A stretch of 62,678 nucleotides of DNA. Origin: an uncultured Eubacteriales bacterium. Lineage in GTDB: Bacteria; Bacillota; Clostridia; Oscillospirales; Acutalibacteraceae. A program made the translations under genes and the position numbers. Under the pieces are notes generated by a model. It saw nothing but the letters and a program-made list of their open reading frames with translations, was not told the DNA's origin and did no database searches. The stretch covers positions 1-62,678 of the forward strand of contig CAKSTF010000009.1 of assembly GCA_934491515.1 (NCBI GenBank). Direction: 5' to 3'. Positions 31,708-39,896 of the stretch are shown here, in pieces; position 1 is the first letter of the stretch; the number at the start of each line of letters is the position of its first letter.

Positions 31708-31896
31708 ATGACTTTTGCAGACGTTTTAAAGACTTTAATAGAAATAGCGGCGGTAGTTTTTACGGTATGGGCGCTTTTCCATGAAGACCGCTTTATTGCC
31801 TTTGAAGAGAAACTGTTTGCAAAAATCCGCCGCAAAAGGTTAAGAGTGATAAAAGGCGGCGCGGCCGTTTCCCTTCACGAATGTAAACAGCGTTAA
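31708..31896 (+). CDS. Small single-pass membrane protein (62 aa), unknown function
   Basis: The 62-residue protein has one N-terminal transmembrane helix (about residues 8-26), then an amphipathic segment EDRFIAFEEKLFAKI and a basic patch RRKRLRVIKGG before a short tail. By the positive-inside rule the C-terminal part should be cytoplasmic. The start has AGGAGG 7-8 bases upstream and a perfect consensus promoter, which implies high expression. A hairpin terminator follows. I do not recognise the family; small single-pass proteins of this kind often regulate membrane enzymes or sporulation, but nothing here shows which. In-frame ATGs further upstream overlap the promoter. Confidence 0.75.
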   Translation: MTFADVLKTLIEIAAVVFTVWALFHEDRFIAFEEKLFAKIRRKRLRVIKGGAAVSLHECKQR

Positions 31897-31960
31897 AATT
31901 TGTTTTCTTGTGTTTGTTCAGTCATTTTCTTTTTTGTCTTTTTTATCCTTTCATTTCACG

Positions 31961-31998
31961 AAACGGTCGTTCTTTAGGAACGGCCGTTTTGTGTCTTA
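31961..31998 (+). terminator. Terminator after the 62-aa gene
   Basis: AAACGGTCGTTC (31961-31972) pairs with GAACGGCCGTTT (31978-31989) with one G-T pair, followed by TGTGTCTT. Confidence 0.7.
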
Positions 31999-32048
31999 AA
32001 AGCGCCGCGGAACCCACGAATTTTGTAATATTTGATAATATTTTGCTA

Positions 32049-32077
32049 TTGTCTTTTTTATAACAAAATGATATAAT
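32049..32077 (+). promoter_or_regulatory. Predicted promoter of the scaffold/GGGtGRT pair
   Basis: TTGTCT (32049-32054) and TATAAT (32072-32077) are 17 bases apart, 34 bases before the ATG at 32112. Confidence 0.65.
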
Positions 32078-32111
32078 AATTCCAGTATCAATTTCCGAAA
32101 GGAGTACATAT

Positions 32112-32813
32112 ATGATCATTTCAAAAGAAGTAGAGAATATGTGCCCTGTTGCCAAGGGTCCGCATCACGGTCCCGCCCCCATTCCGGAGGAAGCAAAATG
32201 GGTACAGGCCAAGGAGATCACCGATATCTCCGCCTACACGCACGGCGTAGGTTGGTGCGCTCCCCAGCAGGGCGCCTGCAAACTTTCGCTGAACGTTAAA
32301 AACGGTATTATTGAAGAGGCGCTTGTTGAAACGGTAGGCTGCTCGGGTATGACCCACTCTGCGGCTATGGCGGCGGAAATTCTCCCCGGCAAGACCGTTC
32401 TTGAAGCACTTAATACCGACCTTGTTTGCGACGCTATCAACACCGCAATGCGTGAACTTTTCCTGCAGATAGTTTACGGCAGAAGCCAGTCCGCTTTCTC
32501 TGAGGACGGCCTTTCGATAGGCGCCGGTATGGAGGACCTCGGTAAAGGTGCGCGTTCCATGGTAGGTACCATGTACGGCACAAAACTTAAGGGCGTAAGA
32601 TACCTTGAAATGACCGAAGGCTACTGCACAAGAATGGCTCTTGACGAAAACAACGAAGTTATTGGTTATGAATTTGTTTCTCTCGGAAAAATGACCGACC
32701 TTATAAAGAAGGGCGTTGAACCTAACGAGGCTTACAAGCAGTCCATGGGTCATTACGGCAGATTTTCCGAAGAAGAAGGCGCGGTTAAATACATTGACCC
32801 GCGCAAGGAATAA
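32112..32813 (+). CDS. NifU-like iron-sulfur cluster scaffold-type protein
   Basis: The 233-residue protein resembles the NifU/IscU N-terminal scaffold fold. It contains KLSLNVKNGIIEEALVETVGCSGMTHSAAMAAE (about 57-89; split here as a strand, then GCSGMTHSA), a KTVLEALNTDLVCDAI helix, and Cys residues at CAPQQGACK that could serve as ligands. The usual third Cys cluster is not obvious, so cluster chemistry may differ from IscU. The C-terminal part is longer than in IscU. AAAGGAG precedes the ATG. The GGGtGRT gene follows after 14 bases, a pairing common in Firmicutes whose joint function is unknown. Confidence 0.8.
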   Translation: MIISKEVENMCPVAKGPHHGPAPIPEEAKWVQAKEITDISAYTHGVGWCAPQQGACKLSLNVKNGIIEEALVETVGCSGMTHSAAMAAEILPGKTVLEALNTDLVCDAINTAMRELFLQIVYGRSQSAFSEDGLSIGAGMEDLGKGARSMVGTMYGTKLKGVRYLEMTEGYCTRMALDENNEVIGYEFVSLGKMTDLIKKGVEPNEAYKQSMGHYGRFSEEEGAVKYIDPRKE

Positions 32814-32827
32814 GGAGGGGACGTACA

Positions 32828-33838
32828 ATGGCACAGTTTGAAGGATTGGAAAGGCGCGAGGCTAAAATCCTCGGCGTACTTAAAGAATACGGCATCTCCT
32901 CTATCGACGAATGTAAAGAGATCTGCGACAAGGCAGGCGTTGACGCTTACACAATAGTTCAGGAAACCCAGCCTATATGTTTTGAAAACGCAAAATGGGC
33001 TTACACCGTAGGTTGCGCTATCGCTTTAAAGCAGGCTGAAAAGACCGGCGATAAGTCGGCTGCCACCGCTGCGGCAAACATCGGTATCGGTTTGCAGTCT
33101 TTCTGTATCCCCGGCTCGGTTGCGGAAAACAGAAAAGTAGGTCTCGGTCACGGCAACCTCGGCAAAATGCTTCTTTCGGAAGAAACCGAATGTTTCTGTT
33201 TCCTTGCAGGTCATGAGTCTTTCGCGGCTGCGGAAGGCGCTATAAAAATTGCGCTTAACGCAAACAAGGTTCGTGTAAAGCCCCTGCGCGTTATACTTAA
33301 CGGTCTCGGTAAAGACGCGGCTTACATCATTTCAAGAATAAACGGCTTTACTTATGTTGAAACCGAATTTGATCCTTATGCTGAAGAAGTTAAGGTTGTA
33401 GAGGAGCGTCCCTTCTCGAAGGGTGCGCGCGCAAACGTTAAATGCTACGGCGCGGACAATGTTCCCGAAGGCGTTGCGATAATGAAACTTGAAAAGGTTG
33501 GCGTTTCCATAACCGGTAACTCCACCAACCCCACACGTTTCCAGCACCCCGTTGCAGGCACATACAAAAAGTGGTGCGTTGAAAACGGCGTTAACTACTT
33601 CTCGGTAGCGTCCGGCGGCGGCACAGGCAGAACGCTTCACCCCGATAACATGGGCGCAGGTCCTTCCAGCTACGGTATGACCGACACTATGGGTCGTATG
33701 CATTCCGACGCACAGTTTGCTGGTTCTTCATCCGTTCCGGCTCACGTTGAGATGATGGGTCTTATCGGCGCGGGCAATAACCCGATGGTAGGTATGACCG
33801 TTGCATGCGCGGTTGCGGTTCAGGAAGCGCTTAAGTAA
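32828..33838 (+). CDS. GGGtGRT-family protein
   Basis: The 336-residue protein is named for its motif SGGGTGRTLHPD near residue 260. Other conserved blocks are GHGNLGKML near residue 105, ETECFCFLAGHESFAAAEGA near 119, and the C-terminal GLIGAGNNPMVGMTVA. It is cytoplasmic with no membrane segments. The biochemical role of the family is not established; its constant pairing with an Fe-S scaffold-type protein suggests metallocluster work. AAGGAGG stands 8-9 bases upstream of the ATG. Codon use is strongly biased like that of highly expressed genes. A clear terminator follows at 33903. Confidence 0.92.
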   Translation: MAQFEGLERREAKILGVLKEYGISSIDECKEICDKAGVDAYTIVQETQPICFENAKWAYTVGCAIALKQAEKTGDKSAATAAANIGIGLQSFCIPGSVAENRKVGLGHGNLGKMLLSEETECFCFLAGHESFAAAEGAIKIALNANKVRVKPLRVILNGLGKDAAYIISRINGFTYVETEFDPYAEEVKVVEERPFSKGARANVKCYGADNVPEGVAIMKLEKVGVSITGNSTNPTRFQHPVAGTYKKWCVENGVNYFSVASGGGTGRTLHPDNMGAGPSSYGMTDTMGRMHSDAQFAGSSSVPAHVEMMGLIGAGNNPMVGMTVACAVAVQEALK

Positions 33839-33902
33839 TAAAGCGCATAAATCCGCTTTTAGGTAAGTTTTAAACTTTTAAAAGCGGAATTGCACAAAAG
33901 TT

Positions 33903-33947
33903 AAAACTCCCGAATTTCCGACAAGGAAAAACGGGAGTTTTATTTTT
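33903..33947 (+). terminator. Terminator after the GGGtGRT gene
   Basis: AAAACTCCCG (33903-33912) pairs with CGGGAGTTTT (33932-33941), followed by ATTTTTG. It may also end the convergent cupin gene. Confidence 0.85.
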
Positions 33948-33963
33948 GCCGCGTACAAATCAA

Positions 33964-34317
33964 TCAGTACACAACCGCGTCGTCAGCCGTAAAACCGCCG
34001 AGCGAGTTTTCCTTAACCTGAATACAAACGAAGGTGATACCCTCGTCTGCAGCAGCGGAAAACTGACGTTTTGCAGCGGGTGCTACCCTCAGCCAATCGC
34101 CCGCGGTAAGCGCGACCTCTTCGCCGTCAAGCACAACTTTGCCGCTGCCCTCAATAACACCGTAAATTTCCTCGTTGTTTTTGTGCGAGTGAACAAACGG
34201 AACGCCGCCGCCCGCAGGTATGCGGTTTATGCTTATTTCCGCGCCTGTAAGTCCGAACGCTTCGTGAAGTTCTGTTCTGCCTTCATTACCGATGTTTGTT
34301 TTTGTGTAGTTTTTCAT
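33964..34317 (-). CDS. Cupin-domain protein
   Basis: The 117-residue protein is a single cupin_2 barrel. Motif 1 is PFVHSHKNNEEIYGVIEGSG with the metal-binding His-x-His and Glu (about residues 41-60), and motif 2 follows near LTAGDWLRVAP. A likely metal site is therefore intact, unlike in the truncated cupin at 2793. It is divergent from an HxlR regulator with a palindromic intergenic region, so the regulator probably controls it. Substrates of such small cupins range from quinones to electrophiles, and none can be inferred here. The ATG at 34317 has AAGGAGG upstream; an ATG at 34353 is out of reach of it. Confidence 0.86.
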   Translation of the reverse strand: MKNYTKTNIGNEGRTELHEAFGLTGAEISINRIPAGGGVPFVHSHKNNEEIYGVIEGSGKVVLDGEEVALTAGDWLRVAPAAKRQFSAAADEGITFVCIQVKENSLGGFTADDAVVY

Positions 34318-34392
34318 AATTTTTTCCTCCTTGGAACTTGAATTACAAAACAATCAAATTGTCCTGTCCTTAAATAACTTATCACGGTGTAC

Positions 34393-34424
34393 ATTCAAAA
34401 ACAAGTGCGCACTTTTTTGTAACT
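34393..34424. promoter_or_regulatory. Extended palindrome between cupin and hxlR-type genes
   Basis: The centre AAGTGCGCACTT (34403-34414) is a perfect 12-bp palindrome, and A-rich left and T-rich right flanks (ACAAAAAC-type and TTTTTTGT) extend the symmetry with one slip to about 30 bp. It lies 25 bases before the TATAAT (34449-34454) of the regulator gene. Confidence 0.5.
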
Positions 34425-34475
34425 GTATACTTTTTTCGGAACGTGTGATATAATGGCGGCAGAGGTGAAAACAAA

Positions 34476-34826
34476 ATGAAAACAAAAGCGGAATTGCCGG
34501 CGTGTCCGGTTGCGACCGCCGTATCCCTTATCGGCGGCAAGTGGAAGTTACTTATCCTTCGCAATCTTAAAGCGCGCCCGTGGAGATTCAACGAATTGCA
34601 GAAAGACTTAGACGGCATATCGCAAAAGGTACTTACGGACAGTTTAAGGCAAATGATAGCCGATGGCCTTGTATACAGGCACGATTACAAAGAACTTCCG
34701 CCTAAAGTAGAGTACGGGATTACGGACCTCGGCTGCCGGATGCTGCCTATCATCGACGCTTTGGCGGATTTCGGAAATTATTATAAAACGGCGCTCAGCA
34801 CGGCTGCCGCCCCTCAAACTTTATAG
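34476..34826 (+). CDS. HxlR-family winged-helix regulator
   Basis: The 116-residue protein shows the HxlR pattern from start to end: CPVATAVSLIGGKWKLLILRNL (split here at residues 9-30), RFNELQKDLDGISQKVLTDSLRQM as the recognition region, a VYRHDYKELPPKVEYGITDLG wing, and a C-terminal dimerisation helix. Cys9 occupies the position of the redox-sensing Cys in YodB-like members, so control by electrophiles or quinones is possible but unproven. It is transcribed divergently from the cupin gene. GAGGTG stands upstream of the ATG, and a bidirectional terminator ends the unit. Confidence 0.92.
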   Translation: MKTKAELPACPVATAVSLIGGKWKLLILRNLKARPWRFNELQKDLDGISQKVLTDSLRQMIADGLVYRHDYKELPPKVEYGITDLGCRMLPIIDALADFGNYYKTALSTAAAPQTL

Positions 34827-34831
34827 AATGT

Positions 34832-34868
34832 AAAAACATCCACCCTAAAAGAGTGGATGTTTTTGTTT
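34832..34868. terminator. Bidirectional terminator
   Basis: AAAAACATCCAC (34832-34843) pairs perfectly with GTGGATGTTTTT (34853-34864). It ends both the HxlR gene and the long translation operon on the minus strand. Confidence 0.9.
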
Positions 34869-36057
34869 ATTTTATTTTTCTTGCTTCCACATAAAAGCGT
34901 TTATCGTTTGCGTGTCCCATTGAAAAGGTTTTTCGCGGAAGCGAACCGTCCGCCGTTACAGAGGGGAAAAGTTCCTGCTTTTCCATCCCCTTAAAGATAA
35001 AACCAACGGTGTTTTCTTTGGCGGAAAGTTTTATAAGCGACTCCTCGCCGTGGATATAATCCACTTCCATGGCGCTTTGCTCTTTATATCCGTCAAGAAA
35101 TTCCTGTAACGTTCCTACCGCAAGTTTTGCCGTTCCATTTACCGATATTTCCGTCTTGCTATTTCCGTAATAACAGGCAAAATCCTGCTTTTCTCCGGTG
35201 CCGTATTCTTCGCAGTAAGCCTTAAAATCCGCTATTAGTTTTTCAGGGTCAACGCCCGATACCGTTCTGTATATCGGTTCAAAATCAAGTGCCGGATCGT
35301 GCAGGTTTACCACTTCTGCCAGGGCATAGCGCGAAAGTTCGTTTTTGTTCTTGTTATAACATTCCTTCGCGGTGGCAAGCGAGTGGTTACCGTCGCCCAC
35401 GCTGAAAAGAAAACCGTTGTTTTCCGCCTGAATCTTTTTAAGCGCCGATATGATTTCTTCGGCTGTTTCGCCGTCTATAAGGCTGCCCTTTATATGACCG
35501 CCGCCCAGCATAAGTTCAAAATCGTAAAGCGGCGCAAACCTTTCCTTGCGGCTTGCGGCATATTCGGTGACCGTGCGCTTAGGGTCGTCCAAAAGCAGCA
35601 TTATATGCGGCAGTTCAAGAGGTGCGTCCTCGCGTATTTTAACGCGGGGCGGTATTCTTGACACAACCGTTTTTTCGGTTGCCCTTATCGCGGCGTCGGT
35701 ACGGGGGTTGTAATCGTACTCGGCAAGGTCTATCTTCCCTACTATGCCAAGCCTTACCCTGCCGTCGCTTTGAGTGCGCTCCACAAAAACAAGGGCATTT
35801 TTATACTCCTTAAAAAGTCCGCTTTCAAGGTACTGCTCCATTTTGCCGTTTATCGCGCTTATTGCCGCGCTGTTATCGGGCTTTAAGTACACTTCCGGCA
35901 AGATAAGATTCAGTGCGGACGGCGCGCCGCCGGCGTACTCCTTTACCTTTTCCCAATACTCCGGCTCTGAGGTGTACTGGTCGCAGGCGATAACCGCCCA
36001 CTTTTTCATATCGCATTCGGGCAGAAGAATATCTGCCGGAGAAAAAACAAAATCCAT
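34867..36057 (-). CDS. DUF1015-family protein (SerK-like fold)
   Basis: The 396-residue protein matches DUF1015: FSPADILLPECDMKKW at the N-terminus, ACDQYTSEPEYWE near 21-33, a GDGNHSLATAKECY block near residue 227, and HGEESLIKL near 336. Archaeal members have been shown to be ADP-dependent serine kinases (SerK); whether this bacterial protein has that activity is unknown. It is the last gene of the rimP-nusA operon, 10 bases after the lipoprotein gene. The ATG at 36057 is chosen because AAGGAA lies 7-8 bases upstream and the family starts there; an earlier ATG at 36087 lies inside the lipoprotein gene. Confidence 0.85.
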   Translation of the reverse strand: MDFVFSPADILLPECDMKKWAVIACDQYTSEPEYWEKVKEYAGGAPSALNLILPEVYLKPDNSAAISAINGKMEQYLESGLFKEYKNALVFVERTQSDGRVRLGIVGKIDLAEYDYNPRTDAAIRATEKTVVSRIPPRVKIREDAPLELPHIMLLLDDPKRTVTEYAASRKERFAPLYDFELMLGGGHIKGSLIDGETAEEIISALKKIQAENNGFLFSVGDGNHSLATAKECYNKNKNELSRYALAEVVNLHDPALDFEPIYRTVSGVDPEKLIADFKAYCEEYGTGEKQDFACYYGNSKTEISVNGTAKLAVGTLQEFLDGYKEQSAMEVDYIHGEESLIKLSAKENTVGFIFKGMEKQELFPSVTADGSLPRKTFSMGHANDKRFYVEARKIK

Positions 36058-36067
36058 AATAAATTCC

Positions 36068-36796
36068 TTAATACATTGAAATTTCAATTGCCGTTACGCA
36101 GTCGCTTTGAAGGTCAATATAAACCGTTATTCCCGAACGTTTATCCTTTGAGGATATAAAATAATCAAGATAATACTGGTTCTCGCTGACGGCATAAAAG
36201 TGCGAGGGAGTGCCCAAATACTCTATTACATCGGTAATCGCAGATTCGTTGCTGACTCCGTTTACAAAGAACTGGCCGTACACCGAATCGGACTTTAAAT
36301 AAAGGTTTTCGGGTATTATCAGTTTTACTATATCGCATTTTTTAAGTTCCGTTGACTTCTTTGAAGAATTAAAAAACAGCACGGTTATCTGTTTTTTATA
36401 ATCGTTTTCAAAATTTATCTTTACCGATTTGCCGGCAAGTATCTGGGCATCGGCATTGTATTCGCTGCTTTCAAGCATTTTCCACCCAAGGTCGTGCATA
36501 TCGTCAAGCGAAGAAGGCAGTTCAAAGTCGCTGCCGGCATAGGTTATTTTATATTCGTACTTTTTGCCTAAATATATATCGGAATAGTTTTCTTCGTCAA
36601 ACAGGCTGATATCGAAAAACGTGGGCATTTTCTCGTCGTCCGACTTGATTTCGGGTATCTTTACATCCCTATAGACCTTTGATGAAACCTTGTCCTTCAC
36701 CGAAGTGCCGTATTCGGGGTCAAAAGGCGTGCAGGCTGAAAATGCGCAGGCCGTTATCAACAACAGTGCCGTTAAAAAGATTATGCGTTTTTTCAT
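36068..36796 (-). CDS. Lipoprotein of unknown function (242 aa)
   Basis: The protein has a lipoprotein signal with the lipobox FSAC (Cys near residue 21), so it is anchored on the outer face of the membrane. The mature part is about 220 residues with alternating strands, a YEYKITYAGSDFELPSSLDDMHDLGW block, and a C-terminal ITVYIDLQSDCVTAIEISMY. It resembles lipoproteins that Clostridia keep as accessory genes, but I cannot name a domain. It overlaps ribF by 4 bases (ATGA), so it is translationally coupled to a flavin-synthesis gene. The function is unknown. Confidence 0.75.
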   Translation of the reverse strand: MKKRIIFLTALLLITACAFSACTPFDPEYGTSVKDKVSSKVYRDVKIPEIKSDDEKMPTFFDISLFDEENYSDIYLGKKYEYKITYAGSDFELPSSLDDMHDLGWKMLESSEYNADAQILAGKSVKINFENDYKKQITVLFFNSSKKSTELKKCDIVKLIIPENLYLKSDSVYGQFFVNGVSNESAITDVIEYLGTPSHFYAVSENQYYLDYFISSKDKRSGITVYIDLQSDCVTAIEISMY

Positions 36797-37632
36797 TTTG
36801 TTACCTCCGATACATCGTTTTTTATTGCCGCTTTAAGTTCTTCAAGACCCGAAAATTTGGTTTCTGCCCTTAAAAAACGTTTAAGCGAAAGGGAGAGTTT
36901 TTTGCCGTATACGCTCCCGTCGAAATCTATAATAAAGGTTTCGGCTAGGGGTGCATCGGCTTTGAAAGTCGGTCTTATGCCTATGTTTGTGACCGCCTTA
37001 TATGTTTTTTCACCTAACGTAACGGAAGATTCGTAAACCCCGAAACGCGGCTTTAAAAGTTCGGGCGGCAACATCTGGTTTGCCGTGGGAAAATTTATCG
37101 TTCTGCCGCGGCGGTCGCCGTGTATAACATCGGCGGTAAAGCCGAAAGGTTTGTAAAGGTATCTGTTCGCCTGTTCAACGCAGCCCTCTTTTATAAGCGC
37201 GCGTATCCTGCTTGAGGATATCACCTCGCCGTCGGGACTTACGGGCGGAACACAATAAAATTCAATCCCGTTTTTCGCGCAGAAACGCGCAAGATATTCG
37301 GTATCGCCGGCGGCATTTTTTCCGAAGCGGTAATTGAATCCGCAGGATATCAAAGCCGGGGAATATTTATCGTTTATTTCTTTCAAAAAACGGTCGGGTC
37401 CGGTGTTTTTAACCTTTTCAAAATCAAGTTCGCATATTTCGTTTACGCCGAGATTTTTAAGCGCCGCGTTTTTATCGGCGACGGTCATAAGCATACCCTC
37501 GCCCGCAGCCGTACACTTAGGCGGAACGGCAAACGTTACCGCCACGGAATAAACTCCGACTGTTTTTTCTATTACAGCGCGGTGCCCCGCGTGAAGCCCG
37601 TCAAAAGAACCGAGCGCCACTGCCGTTTTCAT
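36793..37632 (-). CDS. ribF: Bifunctional riboflavin kinase/FAD synthetase
   Basis: RibF phosphorylates riboflavin to FMN and adenylates it to FAD. The 279-residue protein has the N-terminal FAD synthetase nucleotidyltransferase motif GSFDGLHAGHRAVIE (residues 8-22), an ISSSRIRALIKEG block near residue 145, and the flavokinase domain with GRTINFPTANQ near residue 180, where the PTAN motif binds Mg and nucleotide. The ATG at 37632 has GAGGTGA upstream. It follows truB in the operon, a common Firmicute arrangement. The FMN-dependent RnfC, RnfD and RnfG elsewhere in the window depend on its product. Confidence 0.94.
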   Translation of the reverse strand: MKTAVALGSFDGLHAGHRAVIEKTVGVYSVAVTFAVPPKCTAAGEGMLMTVADKNAALKNLGVNEICELDFEKVKNTGPDRFLKEINDKYSPALISCGFNYRFGKNAAGDTEYLARFCAKNGIEFYCVPPVSPDGEVISSSRIRALIKEGCVEQANRYLYKPFGFTADVIHGDRRGRTINFPTANQMLPPELLKPRFGVYESSVTLGEKTYKAVTNIGIRPTFKADAPLAETFIIDFDGSVYGKKLSLSLKRFLRAETKFSGLEELKAAIKNDVSEVTK

Positions 37633-37642
37633 TTTTTCACCT

Positions 37643-38521
37643 CTATACAATACATTTAACCGTAAGCAATCCCTTTTCGCCGCTTACGGCACCGAGTCCC
37701 AAAAAACCGGCGTTTGAAAATACTTTTAAAATCTCACCGTCTGCTGCGCCGTTTGTATTTACGCGCTCTAACGACAGCGCGCCGCCGTTATAAAAGCGCA
37801 CGCCCTGTTTTTCGGTAACATGCACGCTTTTTAAATGCGGTAAGGCCTTTTCCGCAGGCATTATATACCTGCCTATATTCTCTGCCGTAAGCAAATCGAG
37901 CGAAACGCAGTTTTCCAAAGGAAATCCTGCGGTTTCGGTTCTTACAAGGTTTGTAAGCGTGGCGTGTGTTCCGAGTTTTTCACCGATATCGCGCACAAGA
38001 CTTCTTATATATGTGCCCTTTGATACTGTTGCGGAAAACGCAAATTCACCGTTTTCATTAAGCGCCCCGGTTTCGTTTATTTCATAAATACAAACTTCGC
38101 GCGGGGGTATTTCGGTCGTGCCGCCTTTTCTTGCGATATCGTAAAGCCTTACGCCGTCCTTTTTTATGGCGCTGAACATAGGGGGCGTTTGAAGATATTT
38201 ACCCTTAAAACTCTCAATCGCCGATAAAACAGCGGCATTATCAACCGTTTTGTCACTTTCTTCAAGCACATTGCCCGTAATATCGAGCGTGTCGGTAAGG
38301 ATTCCGAGTTTTGCCGCGGCGGTATACTTCTTATCCGCCGAAAGCAGATAATCGGAAAGTACCGTTGCCCTGCCTACAAGTATCGGCAGAACGCCCGTTG
38401 CCATGGGGTCAAGCGTACCCGTGTGCCCCACGCGGCGTTCACCCGTCAGTCTTCTGACGGCGGCAACCGCGCCGAACGAGGTTATGCCGCCGGGCTTATT
38501 AAGCAGTAACAGTCCCTTCAT
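37643..38521 (-). CDS. truB: tRNA pseudouridine-55 synthase
   Basis: TruB makes pseudouridine at position 55 in the T-loop of nearly all tRNAs. The 292-residue protein has LLLNKPGGITSF at the start, RRVGHTGTLDPMATGVLPILVGRAT near residue 30 with the catalytic Asp in GTLDP, a KYTAAAKLGILTDTLD block near 67, and KGTYIRSLVRDIGEKLG near 175. A C-terminal PUA-like part completes the length. It overlaps the DHH gene by 23 bases. Operon position between a DHH phosphoesterase and ribF is typical of Clostridia and Bacilli. Confidence 0.95.
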   Translation of the reverse strand: MKGLLLLNKPGGITSFGAVAAVRRLTGERRVGHTGTLDPMATGVLPILVGRATVLSDYLLSADKKYTAAAKLGILTDTLDITGNVLEESDKTVDNAAVLSAIESFKGKYLQTPPMFSAIKKDGVRLYDIARKGGTTEIPPREVCIYEINETGALNENGEFAFSATVSKGTYIRSLVRDIGEKLGTHATLTNLVRTETAGFPLENCVSLDLLTAENIGRYIMPAEKALPHLKSVHVTEKQGVRFYNGGALSLERVNTNGAADGEILKVFSNAGFLGLGAVSGEKGLLTVKCIV

Positions 38522-39500
38522 CGGCTTTCTCCATTGCTGTTTTTATAACTGAAAGTATCTGTGCTTTTACTTCGTCAAGCGTACCGGTAAGCGTGGCTCC
38601 TGCAGCCGCTTTATGTCCGCCGCCGCCGAGATGTTTGCATATTTCGGAAGCGTCAAGCGGTGCGTATGTACGCAGGGATATCTTAAAGGTGTTTTCGTCC
38701 GTCTGCTTTACCGTAACGCCGCATATAACGCCTTCAACGCTTCTTGATATAACAGCCATACTTTCAAGGTCCGTACCCGAACATCCTGTTTTTTTCTGCA
38801 TTTCGCTTGTAACGCAAAGTATCATACACCTGTCGTTAAAATGATATTCGGCAGTGTTTAAAACCATCTGTTCAAGCAGTAAAAGCCGTTTTGACTTTGT
38901 ATCAAACATCAGTTTATTTATTTCGTCCGCTTTTATATTGTACTTATAAAGCCCTGCCGCTATAAGGTGGGTCTTTGCGGTAACGTTCTGATATTTAAAG
39001 CAGCCGGTATCGGTTGCAATGCCGGTATACAGCGCTTTGGCTATTATATCGTTAAGCGGCACACCCATAAGGCGTATAAGGTCGTACATTATCTCGCACA
39101 CAGCCGAGGCGGAAGCGTCAAGATAAAGGTTTCTAGCGTACATTGTGTTTGAAATATGGTGATCTATGTTAAGTTCAACCCTGTCGCCGTATCTTTCTTC
39201 CAGCGAACCGAGAAGTTTTTTATCCGCAACATCCACCGCCACTATCGTGGCGCCCTCATCGCTTACCATATCGGTATTGCTCATAAAATACCGGTACTTT
39301 TCGGGTATTTTATCGGGGCAAAGCACCGCTGCGCGCTTGTTCTGCATTTTAAGCGCGTAAAAAAGCGCAAAAGCGGAACCCAGCGTGTCCCCGTCGGGAG
39401 AAGCGTGGGTAAGAATAATAAAATTATTCCTGCGCTTAAGCATACGCGCTGTTTTGCGAAGCGACAGCACGGTGCATGCGTTTGATTGAACTTCAGACAT
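38499..39500 (-). CDS. nrnA: DHH-family phosphoesterase (NrnA-type oligoribonuclease/pAp phosphatase)
   Basis: NrnA degrades short oligoribonucleotides and pAp. The 333-residue protein has the DHH domain motif THASPDGDTLGSAF (residues 31-44), a second Asp in VAVDVAD, the DHH triad in NIDHHISNTMY near residue 113, and a C-terminal DHHA1 domain with GGGGHKAAAG near residue 295. In Bacillus the gene is often named nrnA or ytqI. It lies between rbfA and truB; a GC-rich hairpin around 39518-39540 occupies the gap before it. GGAGG stands upstream of the ATG. Confidence 0.92.
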   Translation of the reverse strand: MSEVQSNACTVLSLRKTARMLKRRNNFIILTHASPDGDTLGSAFALFYALKMQNKRAAVLCPDKIPEKYRYFMSNTDMVSDEGATIVAVDVADKKLLGSLEERYGDRVELNIDHHISNTMYARNLYLDASASAVCEIMYDLIRLMGVPLNDIIAKALYTGIATDTGCFKYQNVTAKTHLIAAGLYKYNIKADEINKLMFDTKSKRLLLLEQMVLNTAEYHFNDRCMILCVTSEMQKKTGCSGTDLESMAVISRSVEGVICGVTVKQTDENTFKISLRTYAPLDASEICKHLGGGGHKAAAGATLTGTLDEVKAQILSVIKTAMEKADEGTVTA

Positions 39501-39551
39501 AGACTGACCTCCTTAATGCGGCGGTTTACAAACCTGCCGCGCTGTTTTGCA

Positions 39552-39896
39552 CTACTTATCAAAAGACTCGATTATTTCGGAAATCCTTGCGCTTGTTTCT
39601 ATTGAATCATCCGCCACAAATTTAAGTTCCGGAACCTTGCGAAGTTTCATACGCTGCCCTATTTCGCGGCGAAGATAACCCGCGGCGCTTTTGTTAAGCG
39701 CCTTTACGGATTCCGCTGTTTTTTCGCTGCCCTCGATCGCGCTTACATACACGGTAGCGTATGACATATCACCCGAAACATCAAGTTTAACGATACTTAA
39801 AAGTTTGCTGACCCTGGGGTCCTTTACCTCCCTTAACAGTTCGGAAAGGCAAAGCCGTATATCAGAGGTCACGCGGTTTATTTTATATCCGGGCAT
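39552..39896 (-). CDS. rbfA: 30S ribosome-binding factor A
   Basis: RbfA helps the late maturation of the small ribosomal subunit and binds near helix 1 of 16S rRNA. The 114-residue protein is of the usual length and has the family blocks KINRVTSDIRLCLSELLREVKDPRV, KLDVSGDMSYATVYVSAIEG and LRREIGQRMKLRKVPELKFVADDS (each shown here only in outline). The start overlaps the infB stop in a TAATG arrangement, so translation is coupled. It is the usual partner of infB in this operon. Confidence 0.95.
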   Translation of the reverse strand: MPGYKINRVTSDIRLCLSELLREVKDPRVSKLLSIVKLDVSGDMSYATVYVSAIEGSEKTAESVKALNKSAAGYLRREIGQRMKLRKVPELKFVADDSIETSARISEIIESFDK

